This document shows positions 53,067 to 62,190 of a stretch of DNA of 64,000 nt, piece after piece. Source of the DNA: Alicyclobacillus sp. SP_1 (GTDB lineage: Bacteria > Bacillota > Bacilli > Alicyclobacillales > Alicyclobacillaceae). The notes beneath the pieces were generated by a model. It saw only the letters and a program-made list of their open reading frames with translations, did no database searches and had not been told where the DNA came from. The stretch is from contig NZ_JAMCCX010000017.1 in assembly GCF_024706985.1 (NCBI RefSeq), positions 248,001 through 312,000 of the forward strand, given 5' to 3'. The first letter of the stretch is position 1. Each line of letters begins with the position of its first letter. A program made the position numbers and the translations under genes.

Positions 53067-54395
53067 GTGCTGAGCGGTCAACGGTGGATTCGCGACAGGC
53101 AAACGTTTGGCGTGCGCCTCGGCTTGCATCGCATGGAGGCGATGCTCACAGTTCTCGGACACCCGGAACGAAGGCTTTCTTTTTGGCACATTGCCGGCAC
53201 CAACGGCAAAGGGTCTGTCGCGGCGGTGTTGACAGCCGTCCTTCGCCTGCACTACCGCGTTGGCACGTTTGTCTCTCCTGCCTTTGATGGCTATCGTGGG
53301 CGATTCACCGTTCAAGGTAGAGCGGTCGACGCACCGACGTTCGAGCGCCTCGCTGGCGTGGTGCGGGTGGCGTCGGAAACGCTCGATAGGTCCGATCCGC
53401 TGACCGAATTTGAAGCTCTGACGCTGATGGCTTTACTGCATTTTGTCGAGCAAGGGGTTCAACAGGTCGTGTGGGAAACCGGGCTTGGGGGCAAATATGA
53501 TTCCACCAACCTGGTGCGTCCTTTGGTCACCGGCATCACGAACGTGGGCCATGACCATCTCGAGGTGCTCGGACCCACGCAGAGAGACGTTGCCGAACAA
53601 AAGGCCGGGATTATCAAAGAGTCGGTGCCGATAGTAACAGGAGCGGAAGGTATTGCGTACGGTGTGATAGAACGTGTTGCAAGGGAGCAACGAGCGCCAC
53701 TGTGGACCGTCAGGCGAGATGTTGCGGTCTCGATGGAAGCGATGGAGCGGCATGGTCAAAGATTCTGGTATCGTGGACGGCGACAGGATGTTGGGGGATT
53801 GTTTTTGCCACTCCACGGTCGTCATCAAGCGGACAACTTGGCTGTTGCACTCGGTATGTTGGAAGCGGCGGATTACCTTCCCGCCCCGGCACTTCTTCGG
53901 CTAAGTCTGGCACAAGTGGTATGGCCGTTGCGCTTTGAAGTGCTCCGTTGCGGTTCACAGACGGTCATTCTGGATGGTGCGCACAATCCGGAAGGAGTCG
54001 CTGCACTGGCCATGAGCTATCGGTCGTTTGCTCGTCGCTTTTTGCCGCCAAACGCACGACCAGTCATCGTGCTCGGCGTTTTGGCAGGAAAGCCCATAGA
54101 CGACATGCTGGTTCATTTAGCGGCAATTTCCAACCGCATCGTCGTTGTTGCGCCAGATGTTCACCGAGCTCTGCCCGTCGAAGCGATGCTTTCAATGCTC
54201 GACCATGGTCGCTGGCAGGTGGATAGCGCTGCTTCGGTCGCACAAGGATTGGAACGTGCGCGGACCATGTCGAATCTCGTCGTGGTTTGCGGCTCACTGT
54301 ATACTGTAGATGAAGCGAGGAAGGCTATGGAACAGCACATGGATAGTTGGAAACTAATTGGGGATGAGGATGGTGATGCGCGTGCAGCGCTATAA
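53067..54395 (+). CDS. folC: Folylpolyglutamate/dihydrofolate synthase
   Basis: Mur-ligase-family enzyme that adds glutamates to folates. Seen are the P-loop IAGTNGKGSVAAVL, WETGLGGKYDSTN, GITNVGHDHLEVLG and LDGAHNPEG. Length is 442 residues. GTG 53067 follows AAGGAGGGG. It overlaps murC. Confidence 0.95.
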   Translation: MLSGQRWIRDRQTFGVRLGLHRMEAMLTVLGHPERRLSFWHIAGTNGKGSVAAVLTAVLRLHYRVGTFVSPAFDGYRGRFTVQGRAVDAPTFERLAGVVRVASETLDRSDPLTEFEALTLMALLHFVEQGVQQVVWETGLGGKYDSTNLVRPLVTGITNVGHDHLEVLGPTQRDVAEQKAGIIKESVPIVTGAEGIAYGVIERVAREQRAPLWTVRRDVAVSMEAMERHGQRFWYRGRRQDVGGLFLPLHGRHQADNLAVALGMLEAADYLPAPALLRLSLAQVVWPLRFEVLRCGSQTVILDGAHNPEGVAALAMSYRSFARRFLPPNARPVIVLGVLAGKPIDDMLVHLAAISNRIVVVAPDVHRALPVEAMLSMLDHGRWQVDSAASVAQGLERARTMSNLVVVCGSLYTVDEARKAMEQHMDSWKLIGDEDGDARAAL

Positions 54396-55779
54396 CCACG
54401 TGCATTTTGTCGGTATTGGTGGCTATGGAATGAGTGCTATTGCTCGAGTCTTGTTAGATTTAGGGTATACGGTCTCTGGTTCTGATGTCAGCCAACAAGA
54501 ATTGACAGAGAAACTTGCGACGCGAGGCGCGAATGTGTTTCTGGGGCACGTTCGCACTCAGGTGGAAGGGGCAGACGCAGTCGTCTACAACACGATGATT
54601 GCACAGGACAATGTGGAACTCGTGGAAGCGCGTGCGCGCGGGATTCCCGTTCTCCACCGGTCGGAGATGCTTGCGCAACTCATGGATAATCGGCAGGGCG
54701 TTGCCATTACGGGAGCCCATGGAAAAACCACCACTTCGTCGATGATAGCTTATGTCATGGAGCGGTCTGGGCTTGACCCAACGTTTGTCATTGGTGGCGT
54801 CGTCAGCAACTTGGGCGACAATGCGAAAGCCGGAAATGGGCAGTATGTCGTCGCGGAAGCCGATGAAAGCGACGCCTCGTTCTTGCACTATCGACCCAAA
54901 ATCGCGGTGGTTACAAACGTCGAAGCGGATCACTTAGAACATTATGACGGCAAGTTTTCCAATTTATTGACGGCCTATCGTACGTTTATCAAGCAAATTC
55001 CATCCGACGGTTTACTCGTGACTTCTGCCGAGGATGGCAATGTAGGGAGCCTTTTGGAGGAGGCACAATGTCCCGTGGTTACCTTTGCAACGGTGCCTGG
55101 CGTGTCCGCAGACTATACGGCTACGGGGATTCAATTGGTCGATCGCGGCAGTATCTGCGACGTTTATGAACACGGCGTTCGCCTCGGTTCGTTGCAGCTT
55201 TCTCTTCCCGGAGTTCATAATATCATGAATGCTTTGGCAGCCATTGCAGTCGCTCGGCACGCCGGTGTGGATTTTGATTCCATTGCACTCGCTCTGTCTG
55301 AGTTTCACGGGGCGAAACGTAGATTTCAAGTGATAGCCGATGCGGCTGGTGTCTTGGTGATTGATGATTATGCGCATCATCCAACAGAAATTCGGGCGAC
55401 CATTGCGGCGGCAAGAGCAGCAGAACGGCGGATAGTGGCCGTTTTTCAACCGCAGCGTTACACGCGAACCTACTTTCTCTTTGACGCCTTTGCCAAGGCG
55501 TTTCATGGTGCGGATGAGGTCATCATCGTGGACATTTTTTCGCCAGCGGGAGAAAAGCAGATTGAGGGTGTGTCTGCAGAACGGCTGGTTGAGAGAATTC
55601 GCGAAGATAGTAATCCCCGGACTCAATTTATTCGGACCAAGGAAGAAGTTTTGGAATATCTTTTAGAGACGGTGCATGAAGGAGACTTAGTGCTCACCAT
55701 GGGTGCAGGTGACATTTGGAAAGTGGCATATCGGCTGGGCGACGCTCTGCGTGGAGAACCCATGCGAGCTCTGGTCTGA
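54376..55779 (+). CDS. murC: UDP-N-acetylmuramate--L-alanine ligase
   Basis: Adds the first residue of the peptidoglycan stem peptide. Seen are the N-terminal HFVGIGGYGMSAIARVL, the ATP site ITGAHGKTTTSSM, VAEADESDASF, NVEADHLEHY, DDYAHHPTEI and FQPQRYTRT. ATG 54376 has GAGGA five bases upstream; other in-frame starts at 54358, 54364 and 54370 are close. It overlaps folC by 20 bases. Confidence 0.97.
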   Translation: MRVQRYNHVHFVGIGGYGMSAIARVLLDLGYTVSGSDVSQQELTEKLATRGANVFLGHVRTQVEGADAVVYNTMIAQDNVELVEARARGIPVLHRSEMLAQLMDNRQGVAITGAHGKTTTSSMIAYVMERSGLDPTFVIGGVVSNLGDNAKAGNGQYVVAEADESDASFLHYRPKIAVVTNVEADHLEHYDGKFSNLLTAYRTFIKQIPSDGLLVTSAEDGNVGSLLEEAQCPVVTFATVPGVSADYTATGIQLVDRGSICDVYEHGVRLGSLQLSLPGVHNIMNALAAIAVARHAGVDFDSIALALSEFHGAKRRFQVIADAAGVLVIDDYAHHPTEIRATIAAARAAERRIVAVFQPQRYTRTYFLFDAFAKAFHGADEVIIVDIFSPAGEKQIEGVSAERLVERIREDSNPRTQFIRTKEEVLEYLLETVHEGDLVLTMGAGDIWKVAYRLGDALRGEPMRALV

Positions 55780-55861
55780 CGTTTAGGGCCGCTTCTATGC
55801 CTGGTGTACTTGTTTCTTGCGCTTTGTTCGTTCAATTTGTTCGTCCAATAGCAATGGTCGA

Positions 55862-55904
55862 AAGCCCCTGTATGGGTGGAATCTCTCCACTCGTACAGGG
55901 GCTT
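55862..55904 (+). terminator. Hairpin terminator-like structure after murC
   Basis: AAGCCCCTGTA (55862-55872) pairs with TACAGGGGCTT (55894-55904), with inner GTGGA/TCCAC pairing. The T-run is poor. Confidence 0.6.
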
Positions 55905-55983
55905 CTGAATCCGGCACGCTCACGCCAGCCCTAGAGATTCACGCCCGTCTTGCCGATGCGGCAGGCTTGTCCATCGACAAAGA

Positions 55984-56166
55984 CTATCTCCATTTTCTGT
56001 GGGCCGTCCTCGACTTCCATCCGAGAGCTCGTTTGAGCCAGTAAAATGCAAATGCCAGAAGTGCCAAGAGAATCGCGAGTTTAATAGCAAACGTCAGAAA
56101 GACGGACAGGACAACCAAAGCCACGATAGCGATTGCAATCCAAACTAGATAGTAGAAGACATTCAT
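55984..56166 (-). CDS. 60-residue membrane protein
   Basis: The minus-strand ORF reads MNVFYYLVWIAIAIVALVVL, SVFLTFAIKLAILLALLAF, AFYWLKRALGWKSRTAHRKWR: two spans and a basic C-terminus. GAGGAGA lies eight bases upstream. It is not assigned to a family. It is convergent with murC. Confidence 0.7.
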   Translation of the reverse strand: MNVFYYLVWIAIAIVALVVLSVFLTFAIKLAILLALLAFAFYWLKRALGWKSRTAHRKWR

Positions 56167-56336
56167 GTCTTCATCTCCTCATAACTCATTTGATTCCAGT
56201 GTATCACACCTTCGTACGCACGGCGATCACGATGTCCTATCTCTTTGGACATGGATGAAGGAATTGTGAACATCGACGCAGAAGAGTATCTTTCATCGGA
56301 ACACCATTTATAGAATTACTAAGGGAGATATATTGG

Positions 56337-57023
56337 ATGTTTGGAAATGGGAGTGTACGACTGTGGACCCTTCTCTTCGTCTCTATGATAGGAATTTTGG
56401 CAACCGCCGGAGGTGTTCTTAGGAGCAATCGACGACTCTCATTGATGGCACCTTACGCCTGCCGTGATAGAACGTCGATGGGATACCTGAGCGCCCTTGC
56501 TTTGGTCGGCGGATGCGTTGACGCAGTTCTCTACACACTCAGTCACACGGCATGCCAGTTTGTTGGACAAGCGTTGCTTTGGGCGGTTCTGCTCACGTGC
56601 TTGAATACGGATGTTCAGGAATGGACGGTATTGGATGAAGTGACGATACCGGGGGCACTGTGTGTGGCAGAATGGGACTTGGCAACGGGTGTAAACTCTG
56701 CAGAGTTCATCGTGTCTGGTATGCTCATCGGTGCCGCGCTCATTCTCGTCATTTACTTCAGCACTCGCGGAAAGATTGGACTTGGAGACGCCAAGTTATT
56801 TTTGTCTATAGGAGCTATGCTAGGACCTGCGGGCGATGTAGGAGTACTGGTGCTCGCCTCTACCTTCGGAGTTCTTCTCTTCTCACCGAGCTTTTTCTCT
56901 CGCAGCGGTCGTGATGATTCCATGCCGATTCCGTTTGTACCCCTATTGTCGGCGGCCTGTCTTGCTTGGCAATTATATGGGGGGGATTTGGTCTCGTGGT
57001 ATGGCGGTCTTGTGCAAGTCTAA
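56337..57023 (+). CDS. Type IV prepilin peptidase-like protein (A24 family, ComC-like)
   Basis: The 228-residue polytopic protein has the GxGD aspartyl protease motif in KIGLGDAKLFLSIGAMLGP and an upstream Asp in DVQEWTVLDEVTIPG, a degenerate form of the D-xxx-IP signature. The N-terminal methylase domain with its zinc cysteines is absent. Downstream is pilT, and comC occupies this position in B. subtilis, so processing of pilin-like proteins is likely. AGGGAGA precedes the ATG. Confidence 0.8.
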   Translation: MFGNGSVRLWTLLFVSMIGILATAGGVLRSNRRLSLMAPYACRDRTSMGYLSALALVGGCVDAVLYTLSHTACQFVGQALLWAVLLTCLNTDVQEWTVLDEVTIPGALCVAEWDLATGVNSAEFIVSGMLIGAALILVIYFSTRGKIGLGDAKLFLSIGAMLGPAGDVGVLVLASTFGVLLFSPSFFSRSGRDDSMPIPFVPLLSAACLAWQLYGGDLVSWYGGLVQV

Positions 57024-57078
57024 GTAGGGTGAGTTGGCGAGCATCGTTCTCAACAGATTCGAATTTGGAGGCGGAACA

Positions 57079-58125
57079 ATGCGGGTCCATGAAATATTTC
57101 GGAAAGCGTACGAAGTAGGTGCGTCTGACATTCATCTCTGTGTGAATATGACACCCGCTTTTCGTGTTTTTGGCGGACTGTCTTTTCAAGAGGGGGAGAA
57201 GTTGACTCCTGAGGGTACGCTCGCAATGGTCAAGGAACTGACGACCGAAGCGCAGTGGTCTTTGCTCTCAGAAACTGGTGACATCGACTTTTCGATGAGT
57301 ATCCCCGGTGTCTCTAGGTATCGTGTCAATATCTTTTTGCAGCGGGGATGTTTTAGCATAGCTGCACGCATCATTCCTAAAGATGTTCCAAGTTTGGAAG
57401 CGCTACAACTGCCGGCCGTGGTTCGCTGGCTCGCAAATCAGCAGAGCGGACTGGTTCTCGTCACGGGACCAACGGGTAGCGGGAAATCGACCACGCTGGC
57501 AGCGATGATAGAGCACATCAATCAACAGTTTTCGCGCCACATTATCACGCTTGAAGACCCTATTGAATATCTTCATGAACATGGGCGGTCCGTCATTCAA
57601 CAACGAGAAATTCGTGCCGACACAAAAGACTTTTCATCCGGTCTGCGAGCAGCCTTGCGTCAAAACCCAGACATCATTCTAATTGGTGAATTGAGAGACT
57701 TAGAAACCATTCATACGGCACTGACCGCCGCCGAGACCGGGCACTTGGTCCTGTCCACCCTGCATACCGGAGACGCCATCCAAACCATCAATCGCATGGT
57801 TGATGTGTTCCCTGCAGACCAACAGGGACAGATTCGCGTCCAACTTGCTTCAGTTCTGCAGGGCGTTGTTTCGCAGCGACTCTGGCTAAACCGAGAGCGC
57901 AGTGAACGGGTCGCGGTCGTGGAAGTCCTCGTCAATACGCCAGCCGTCGCAAATCTTATACGGACAGACAAGACCCACCAAATTCGGTCGGTTATGCAAA
58001 CGGGTGGTACCTATGGCATGCAAACAATGGACGCGCACGTACGTCAATTGGTAAAGGCAGAGAGGCTTCCGGAGTCTGCGTTGTCATCCGTCATCCGGTG
58101 GCCGGAAAATTCTGATATCTTGTAG
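57079..58125 (+). CDS. pilT: PilT-like type IV pilus retraction ATPase
   Basis: The hexameric secretion ATPase has GASDIHL at the N-terminus, Walker A GPTGSGKST, the Asp box ITLEDPIEYLH, Walker B-like DIILIGELRD and a His box TGHLVLSTLHTGDA. A C-terminal segment PAVANLIRTDKTHQI resembles the PilT AIRNLIRE motif. Length is 348 residues. GGAGGCG precedes ATG 57079. It is paired with the prepilin peptidase gene. Confidence 0.93.
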   Translation: MRVHEIFRKAYEVGASDIHLCVNMTPAFRVFGGLSFQEGEKLTPEGTLAMVKELTTEAQWSLLSETGDIDFSMSIPGVSRYRVNIFLQRGCFSIAARIIPKDVPSLEALQLPAVVRWLANQQSGLVLVTGPTGSGKSTTLAAMIEHINQQFSRHIITLEDPIEYLHEHGRSVIQQREIRADTKDFSSGLRAALRQNPDIILIGELRDLETIHTALTAAETGHLVLSTLHTGDAIQTINRMVDVFPADQQGQIRVQLASVLQGVVSQRLWLNRERSERVAVVEVLVNTPAVANLIRTDKTHQIRSVMQTGGTYGMQTMDAHVRQLVKAERLPESALSSVIRWPENSDIL

Positions 58126-58239
58126 ACGTGGTCGACACGTTTCGTGCGATTTTGCACTTTGCCCGCTCTATACTCGACTGGCAGGATACATTCATTTTGC
58201 GGCGAGTCGTTGGGAGCGAGACGAACATCCATCAATTTC

Positions 58240-58269
58240 CTTGCAAACGCACGAATGTCTCGATATACT
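58240..58269 (+). promoter_or_regulatory. Sigma-A promoter of the YabE-like gene
   Basis: TTGCAA (58240-58245) and TATACT (58264-58269), spacer 18 bases, 63 bases upstream of the start. Confidence 0.6.
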
Positions 58270-58331
58270 AGCCCTCGATATGGCTCAGTATTGCCTCCCT
58301 TTTCTTGATAGTCGCGAGAAGAGGTGATGGA

Positions 58332-59306
58332 GTGCGTATCCCAAAGTCAAAAACACTGTACGTTTTGTTATCGCTCTTGATGGTCTTATTCGTGGGTGGA
58401 TGGACCACGGCTCAGGCGGCATTCAAAACGGTGACAGTGCAAGACAATGGTAAACGCAAAGTGCTTCAGGGATACACATTCGGTACACTTGGAGACTTCC
58501 TGAAAGAACACAGTGTTGCGGTGCCCAAACGAGCCTATGTTTATCCTTCGCTGAACACACCCGTGAGCAATGGAATGCAAGTGTCGATTGTGTCACCGGA
58601 TTGGATTACACTCGAGGTAGAAGGGCACATGCGTCAGGAATGGACATTCGCGCATACTGTGTCTGAAGTTCTTCAACTGTCGGGGGTTCGTCTGAACAAG
58701 GAGGACCATGTCTCGGAGCCGATGAATTCGCCCATTGTGAACGACGAGACAATAGACATTGTGGAATCGTATCGCCGGGTCATCACAAAGACGCAGGTGA
58801 TACCATTTCAGACCATACAACGGCTCAGCCAGAATTTATTCAGCGGTCAGAGACAAGTGCTGTCGTACGGTGTGAAAGGGTTACTTCAAGAGAAGACGAC
58901 AAGCTATTTTGTGAATGGCTCGAAAGTAAAGCAAACAATACAGCGCAAACTGTTGCGCAAAGTGAGAAATGAGATAGTCTTGGAAGGCACGGCTCCGAGA
59001 ACGTTTGAGGTCTCGAGTCGTAGTTATTCGCCCGGCTTGTTTGCGGGGCAGATTACCGTGTTGGCAACCGCCTATGTTGAAGGTGGCATCACGTCAACAG
59101 GATGGGTTGCCAAGCCTGGTATTATCGCCGTCGACCCACAGGTGATTCCGTATGGGACAAAGCTATTTATTCCAGACGTTGGCGTTGTTCGAGCGGAAGA
59201 TAGTGGTGCGGATATCATCGGGTACCATATCGATATCTGCATGTCGTCGTATCAGTTGGCGGAAGAGTGGGGAGCAAGAACGATCACCGCGTACATTTTG
59301 CGCTGA
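58332..59306 (+). CDS. YabE-like cell-wall protein (DUF348, G5 and 3D domains)
   Basis: This exported protein has a signal-type N-terminal span (TLYVLLSLLMVLFVGGWTT) and two ubiquitin-like DUF348 segments (VTVQDNGKRKVLQGYTFGTL; QEWTFAHTVSEVLQLSGV). A G5-type segment follows (about 140-220), and a C-terminal 3D lytic domain with ATAYVEGG, IAVDPQVIPYGT, AEDSGADI and HIDICM. The three aspartates define the 3D domain, which resembles MltA-type lytic enzymes. GTG 58332 follows GAGGTGAT. Confidence 0.9.
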   Translation: MRIPKSKTLYVLLSLLMVLFVGGWTTAQAAFKTVTVQDNGKRKVLQGYTFGTLGDFLKEHSVAVPKRAYVYPSLNTPVSNGMQVSIVSPDWITLEVEGHMRQEWTFAHTVSEVLQLSGVRLNKEDHVSEPMNSPIVNDETIDIVESYRRVITKTQVIPFQTIQRLSQNLFSGQRQVLSYGVKGLLQEKTTSYFVNGSKVKQTIQRKLLRKVRNEIVLEGTAPRTFEVSSRSYSPGLFAGQITVLATAYVEGGITSTGWVAKPGIIAVDPQVIPYGTKLFIPDVGVVRAEDSGADIIGYHIDICMSSYQLAEEWGARTITAYILR

Positions 59307-59530
59307 TGCGTTTGATGCGACCAGCGAGACAGCGGCGATGGATTCTTTGTGATGAAAGACCGTGTCGTATGGACCTTCAAGTTATGGTTGACGACGCAAT
59401 TTCTCGAGAAGAGTGAGGCCAGAGCGAGCCATCTATCAAATATTTGGGCGATGATTGGCGAATGCCGGATTCCGGTCAGTATTATCGCCGCTATGATTAA
59501 AATAACACCCACTCGAAATAGGTGGTGGAG
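59307..59530. other. Intergenic stretch with no supported gene
   Basis: Overlapping open frames occur on both strands (plus 59349-59591, minus 59252-59611). Neither has a ribosome site or family signature, and each runs through the terminator that follows. I see no gene I can support. Confidence 0.5.
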
Positions 59531-59578
59531 CAAACGAACAGGCCACGTCCACAAGACGACGGCCTGTTCGTTTGTTAT
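59531..59578 (+). terminator. Rho-independent terminator after the YabE-like gene
   Basis: CAAACGAACAGGCC (59531-59544) and GGCCTGTTCGTTTG (59561-59574) form a perfect 14-bp stem followed by TTATT. The region 59579-59748 holds no gene I can support. Confidence 0.8.
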
Positions 59579-59760
59579 TGAGAAGGCATGATGCCAGTCC
59601 TGATGATCCACGGTATCGTGCAGTACAAGATTCTAATCTATCGAGTCCGCTCATAGATTAACAGCAAGAATTCTTCTTTTCGATAGGCAATTTTGAGAAG
59701 GTTCGTCTTACAGAAAATCATCTGCTGGTCGCACGGTAGCACGAAAGGGTGTGGCATGAC

Positions 59761-60879
59761 GTGGCGAACAACGTCAAAGAAACGATTGACGCTAGGCCCT
59801 ACGGAACTCTCATTCGCGTGGGTGGAGAAGAGTGGATGGTGGGCGTGAGCAACGGACCGACCGCCGTGCCTTCAGATAAAATGTCCAGTACGTCGGATAG
59901 AAGCGGATCGAATGTGTCAAAAGTCGATTTCGAACCTATCGACAAAGATACCAAGAAAGCAGATTCTGATGTGCGTTCCAACACCGGACAAGCGTCCGCA
60001 CATCAACGTATGGCGATGGCTTCATCGCTGCATCAGTCATGGCCGAACCGGATGGAGAAAGTGTGGGAATCGGTTGTCCATCACTTCGTGACCTCCATTC
60101 GGAGTCATGCGCAATTTGCATCCGACTATCTCCAATGGGGCGTGACGGTCGGACTCATCATCGGTTGTTTGGTGCTGGTGTTGTTCGAACAAGTATCACC
60201 CTTCAGCCCCTTCGCCGAGAAGCCCACTGTAAGCTCGGCCACGGTCACGGCGAATGTCCCTACCATGCCTTCATTGACGTATCAAGACACGCATCGCCTC
60301 GGGTTATTCATTCCCAAAACAGAGATTTGGGGCGTTGAAGTCGGAGAATATGTAAAGTCCGCTACCGCTCTCGCGAAAATGTATGCTTTGAGAAAAGAAA
60401 ACGTACCAGCTTACTTGCAATTTGATAAAAAGTGGATGGTTGTGGATGACCTAGCGTTGTTTCCGACCGACTTGAATCAAGGTTTAGCGATTGCGAAACA
60501 GCATCATCTGACCGTACATAGGGGCGAACTAACAGTAGGGGAGCGCCGCTTGCTCCTGTTACCACAAGCAACAGCAAGTAATGTGCAGGACTTGCAAAAG
60601 TTGTTCGACGCCGAACAGAGTGTACTGCTGGCTTTCGCAGCGGTCGCTTGTGATGGCGCGAATCCAGCCAATGCCAATCTCGATTTCCGAAACGAACAAT
60701 CCTTATACTCCCATGCGATTCACGTTATCGGTCAAACGGGGTTGCAATCGCCGTTGGTTGCGCTGCAGGCGACGCTCCTGACTGCACAGACGGATCTCCG
60801 CACGCATCGTTTAGTGAGCGCTCGCGCGGAGGTAGCAGATGGCTTTTTGCGCCTCGAAACAATGACGGGTGTGAGTTGA
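59761..60879 (+). CDS. SpoIIB-like sporulation protein (cytoplasmic tail, one span, SPOR-like domain)
   Basis: The protein has a hydrophilic N-terminal region of about 120 residues, one membrane span (VTVGLIIGCLVLVLFEQV) and an extracellular domain. EIWGVEVGEYVKSATALAKM ... LQFDKKWMVVDDLALFP looks like a SPOR peptidoglycan-binding fold. SpoIIB has this layout, and spoIIB sits between comC and radC in B. subtilis. SpoIIB helps septal membrane migration during engulfment. Similarity is by architecture and position, not strong sequence identity. GTG 59761 follows AAAGGGTG; GTG 59749 is an alternative. Confidence 0.65.
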   Translation: MANNVKETIDARPYGTLIRVGGEEWMVGVSNGPTAVPSDKMSSTSDRSGSNVSKVDFEPIDKDTKKADSDVRSNTGQASAHQRMAMASSLHQSWPNRMEKVWESVVHHFVTSIRSHAQFASDYLQWGVTVGLIIGCLVLVLFEQVSPFSPFAEKPTVSSATVTANVPTMPSLTYQDTHRLGLFIPKTEIWGVEVGEYVKSATALAKMYALRKENVPAYLQFDKKWMVVDDLALFPTDLNQGLAIAKQHHLTVHRGELTVGERRLLLLPQATASNVQDLQKLFDAEQSVLLAFAAVACDGANPANANLDFRNEQSLYSHAIHVIGQTGLQSPLVALQATLLTAQTDLRTHRLVSARAEVADGFLRLETMTGVS

Positions 60880-61017
60880 TACAGTTTTTTTGGAGAATAG
60901 CTCGATGCTTTTCGTCCACGCTGCACGCGTTGACATTAATTTGTTTACGCCAAGAAGGAGGATTGATGGCGTCGATGTCGAAACGTCATAACCGGAGTAT
61001 GTTGGTGAAGGGGACGG

Positions 61018-61263
61018 ATGCGCGTGAAGAAGAGTTTTGGACGCGGCCTCCTATACATACTTGTTGGTGCTTTATTGGGAACTGTTGCTGGGCAACTTTT
61101 GTCGAACAACGTCACCTTCTTTCGCAGCAGAGTCTTATTGACATGGCAGCCCAGAGTGGACTTGTTGTTCCTTGCCTGGTCGATGAACCTTCAGGTCTAT
61201 GTAAATTGGATGACATTCATTGGGGTACTGGTTGCGGTATATCTGCTGATGAAGAAAAAATAA
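61018..61263 (+). CDS. DUF4321 small membrane protein
   Basis: The 81-residue protein reads FGRGLLYILVGALLGTVAGQLLS and ends NWMTFIGVLVAVYLLMKKK: two spans with a short extracellular loop, the DUF4321 pattern. This family often precedes maf or radC in Bacillota. GAAGGGG precedes ATG 61018. A strong AAGGAGG also lies upstream at about 60955 but serves a different frame. Confidence 0.8.
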   Translation: MRVKKSFGRGLLYILVGALLGTVAGQLLSNNVTFFRSRVLLTWQPRVDLLFLAWSMNLQVYVNWMTFIGVLVAVYLLMKKK

Positions 61264-61426
61264 ATTTCAGCGTCCGTGCACTCGGTGTCCATGGGCCGAG
61301 TCTTGCAGGTATGCGAGATATTTTTTCTCAAATTCTCCTGCAAAATCGTTGCATATCTCATCGCGCTTGTCCCTCTATATTAGGCCGCTTACCCTGAAAC
61401 CTAGTAGTTATCAGGGAGGCGGTATC

Positions 61427-62125
61427 ATGGAGGAACATGCGTTACAACATCTGTCACAAGTCATTCGTCAGGCCGAAGATGCGCCGAGAGAGCGTCTTTT
61501 GTCAAAAGGACCGTCTGCACTCCGCGGAGACGAGCTCTTGGCTATCATTTTGCAGACGGGCTCGCGAAATTTGACGGTGTTTGAGCTGGCCGTTCGCGTT
61601 GTGGATGCGGTCGGAGGAATCTACGGTCTGCTCGATGCCCGCGTCGAAGAACTGATGCGCATCCCAGGCATTGGGCGGGGACGGGCCTTGCAATTAAGCG
61701 CAGCCGTCGAACTTGGGAGGCGCATTGCGAGTGGCCCAGTCGGCACGCGGCCCGTCATTCATTCCGCAGACGACGCCGCTGCGCTGGTGATGGATAGAAT
61801 GAGGTATTTGAAGAAAGAGCACTTTGTCACATTCTACTTGGACACCAAACACCGCATTCTCGGCGAAGAAACTTCGTCTGTCGGGAGTTTGGACTCATCC
61901 ATCGTCCATCCTCGGGAAATTTTTATGCCTGCGGTCCGCAGAAGTGCGGCTGCAATTTTATGCATTCATAACCATCCAAGTGGAGACCCTACACCCAGTC
62001 CGGAAGATGTTTCAGTCACAAGAAGATTATGTGAGGCTGGACGTATATTGGGAATTGATGTCCTCGACCACTTGGTCATTGGGGACGGACAGTTTCGGAG
62101 CTTGAAGGCTCTAAATTTCATGTAG
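61427..62125 (+). CDS. radC: RadC/YsxA JAMM-domain protein
   Basis: The N-terminal helix-hairpin-helix ([21 protein letters not shown]) precedes a JAMM metalloprotease-like domain with [14 protein letters not shown]. Length is 232 residues. Its biochemical role is unsettled; a DNA repair role is no longer favoured. GGGAGG precedes ATG 61427. It is directly before mreB, as in B. subtilis. Confidence 0.95.
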   Translation: MEEHALQHLSQVIRQAEDAPRERLLSKGPSALRGDELLAIILQTGSRNLTVFELAVRVVDAVGGIYGLLDARVEELMRIPGIGRGRALQLSAAVELGRRIASGPVGTRPVIHSADDAAALVMDRMRYLKKEHFVTFYLDTKHRILGEETSSVGSLDSSIVHPREIFMPAVRRSAAAILCIHNHPSGDPTPSPEDVSVTRRLCEAGRILGIDVLDHLVIGDGQFRSLKALNFM

Positions 62126-62190
62126 TCGCCGGATGCACTATCTTTGATGGCGACAAGGGTTCAAGTGAATATCGAGGGGAGTTTTGTCGA

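Noticed and set aside
59252-59611. Minus-strand frame with a hydrophobic stretch (VGVILIIAAIILTGI), and an overlapping plus-strand frame at 59349-59591
   Set aside because: Neither has a ribosome site, both cross the terminator hairpin, and neither resembles a known family.
60966-61397. 143-codon frame overlapping the DUF4321 gene
   Set aside because: Its composition (many Cys, Trp and His) looks like a shadow frame, and DUF4321 in the other frame is a clear family match.
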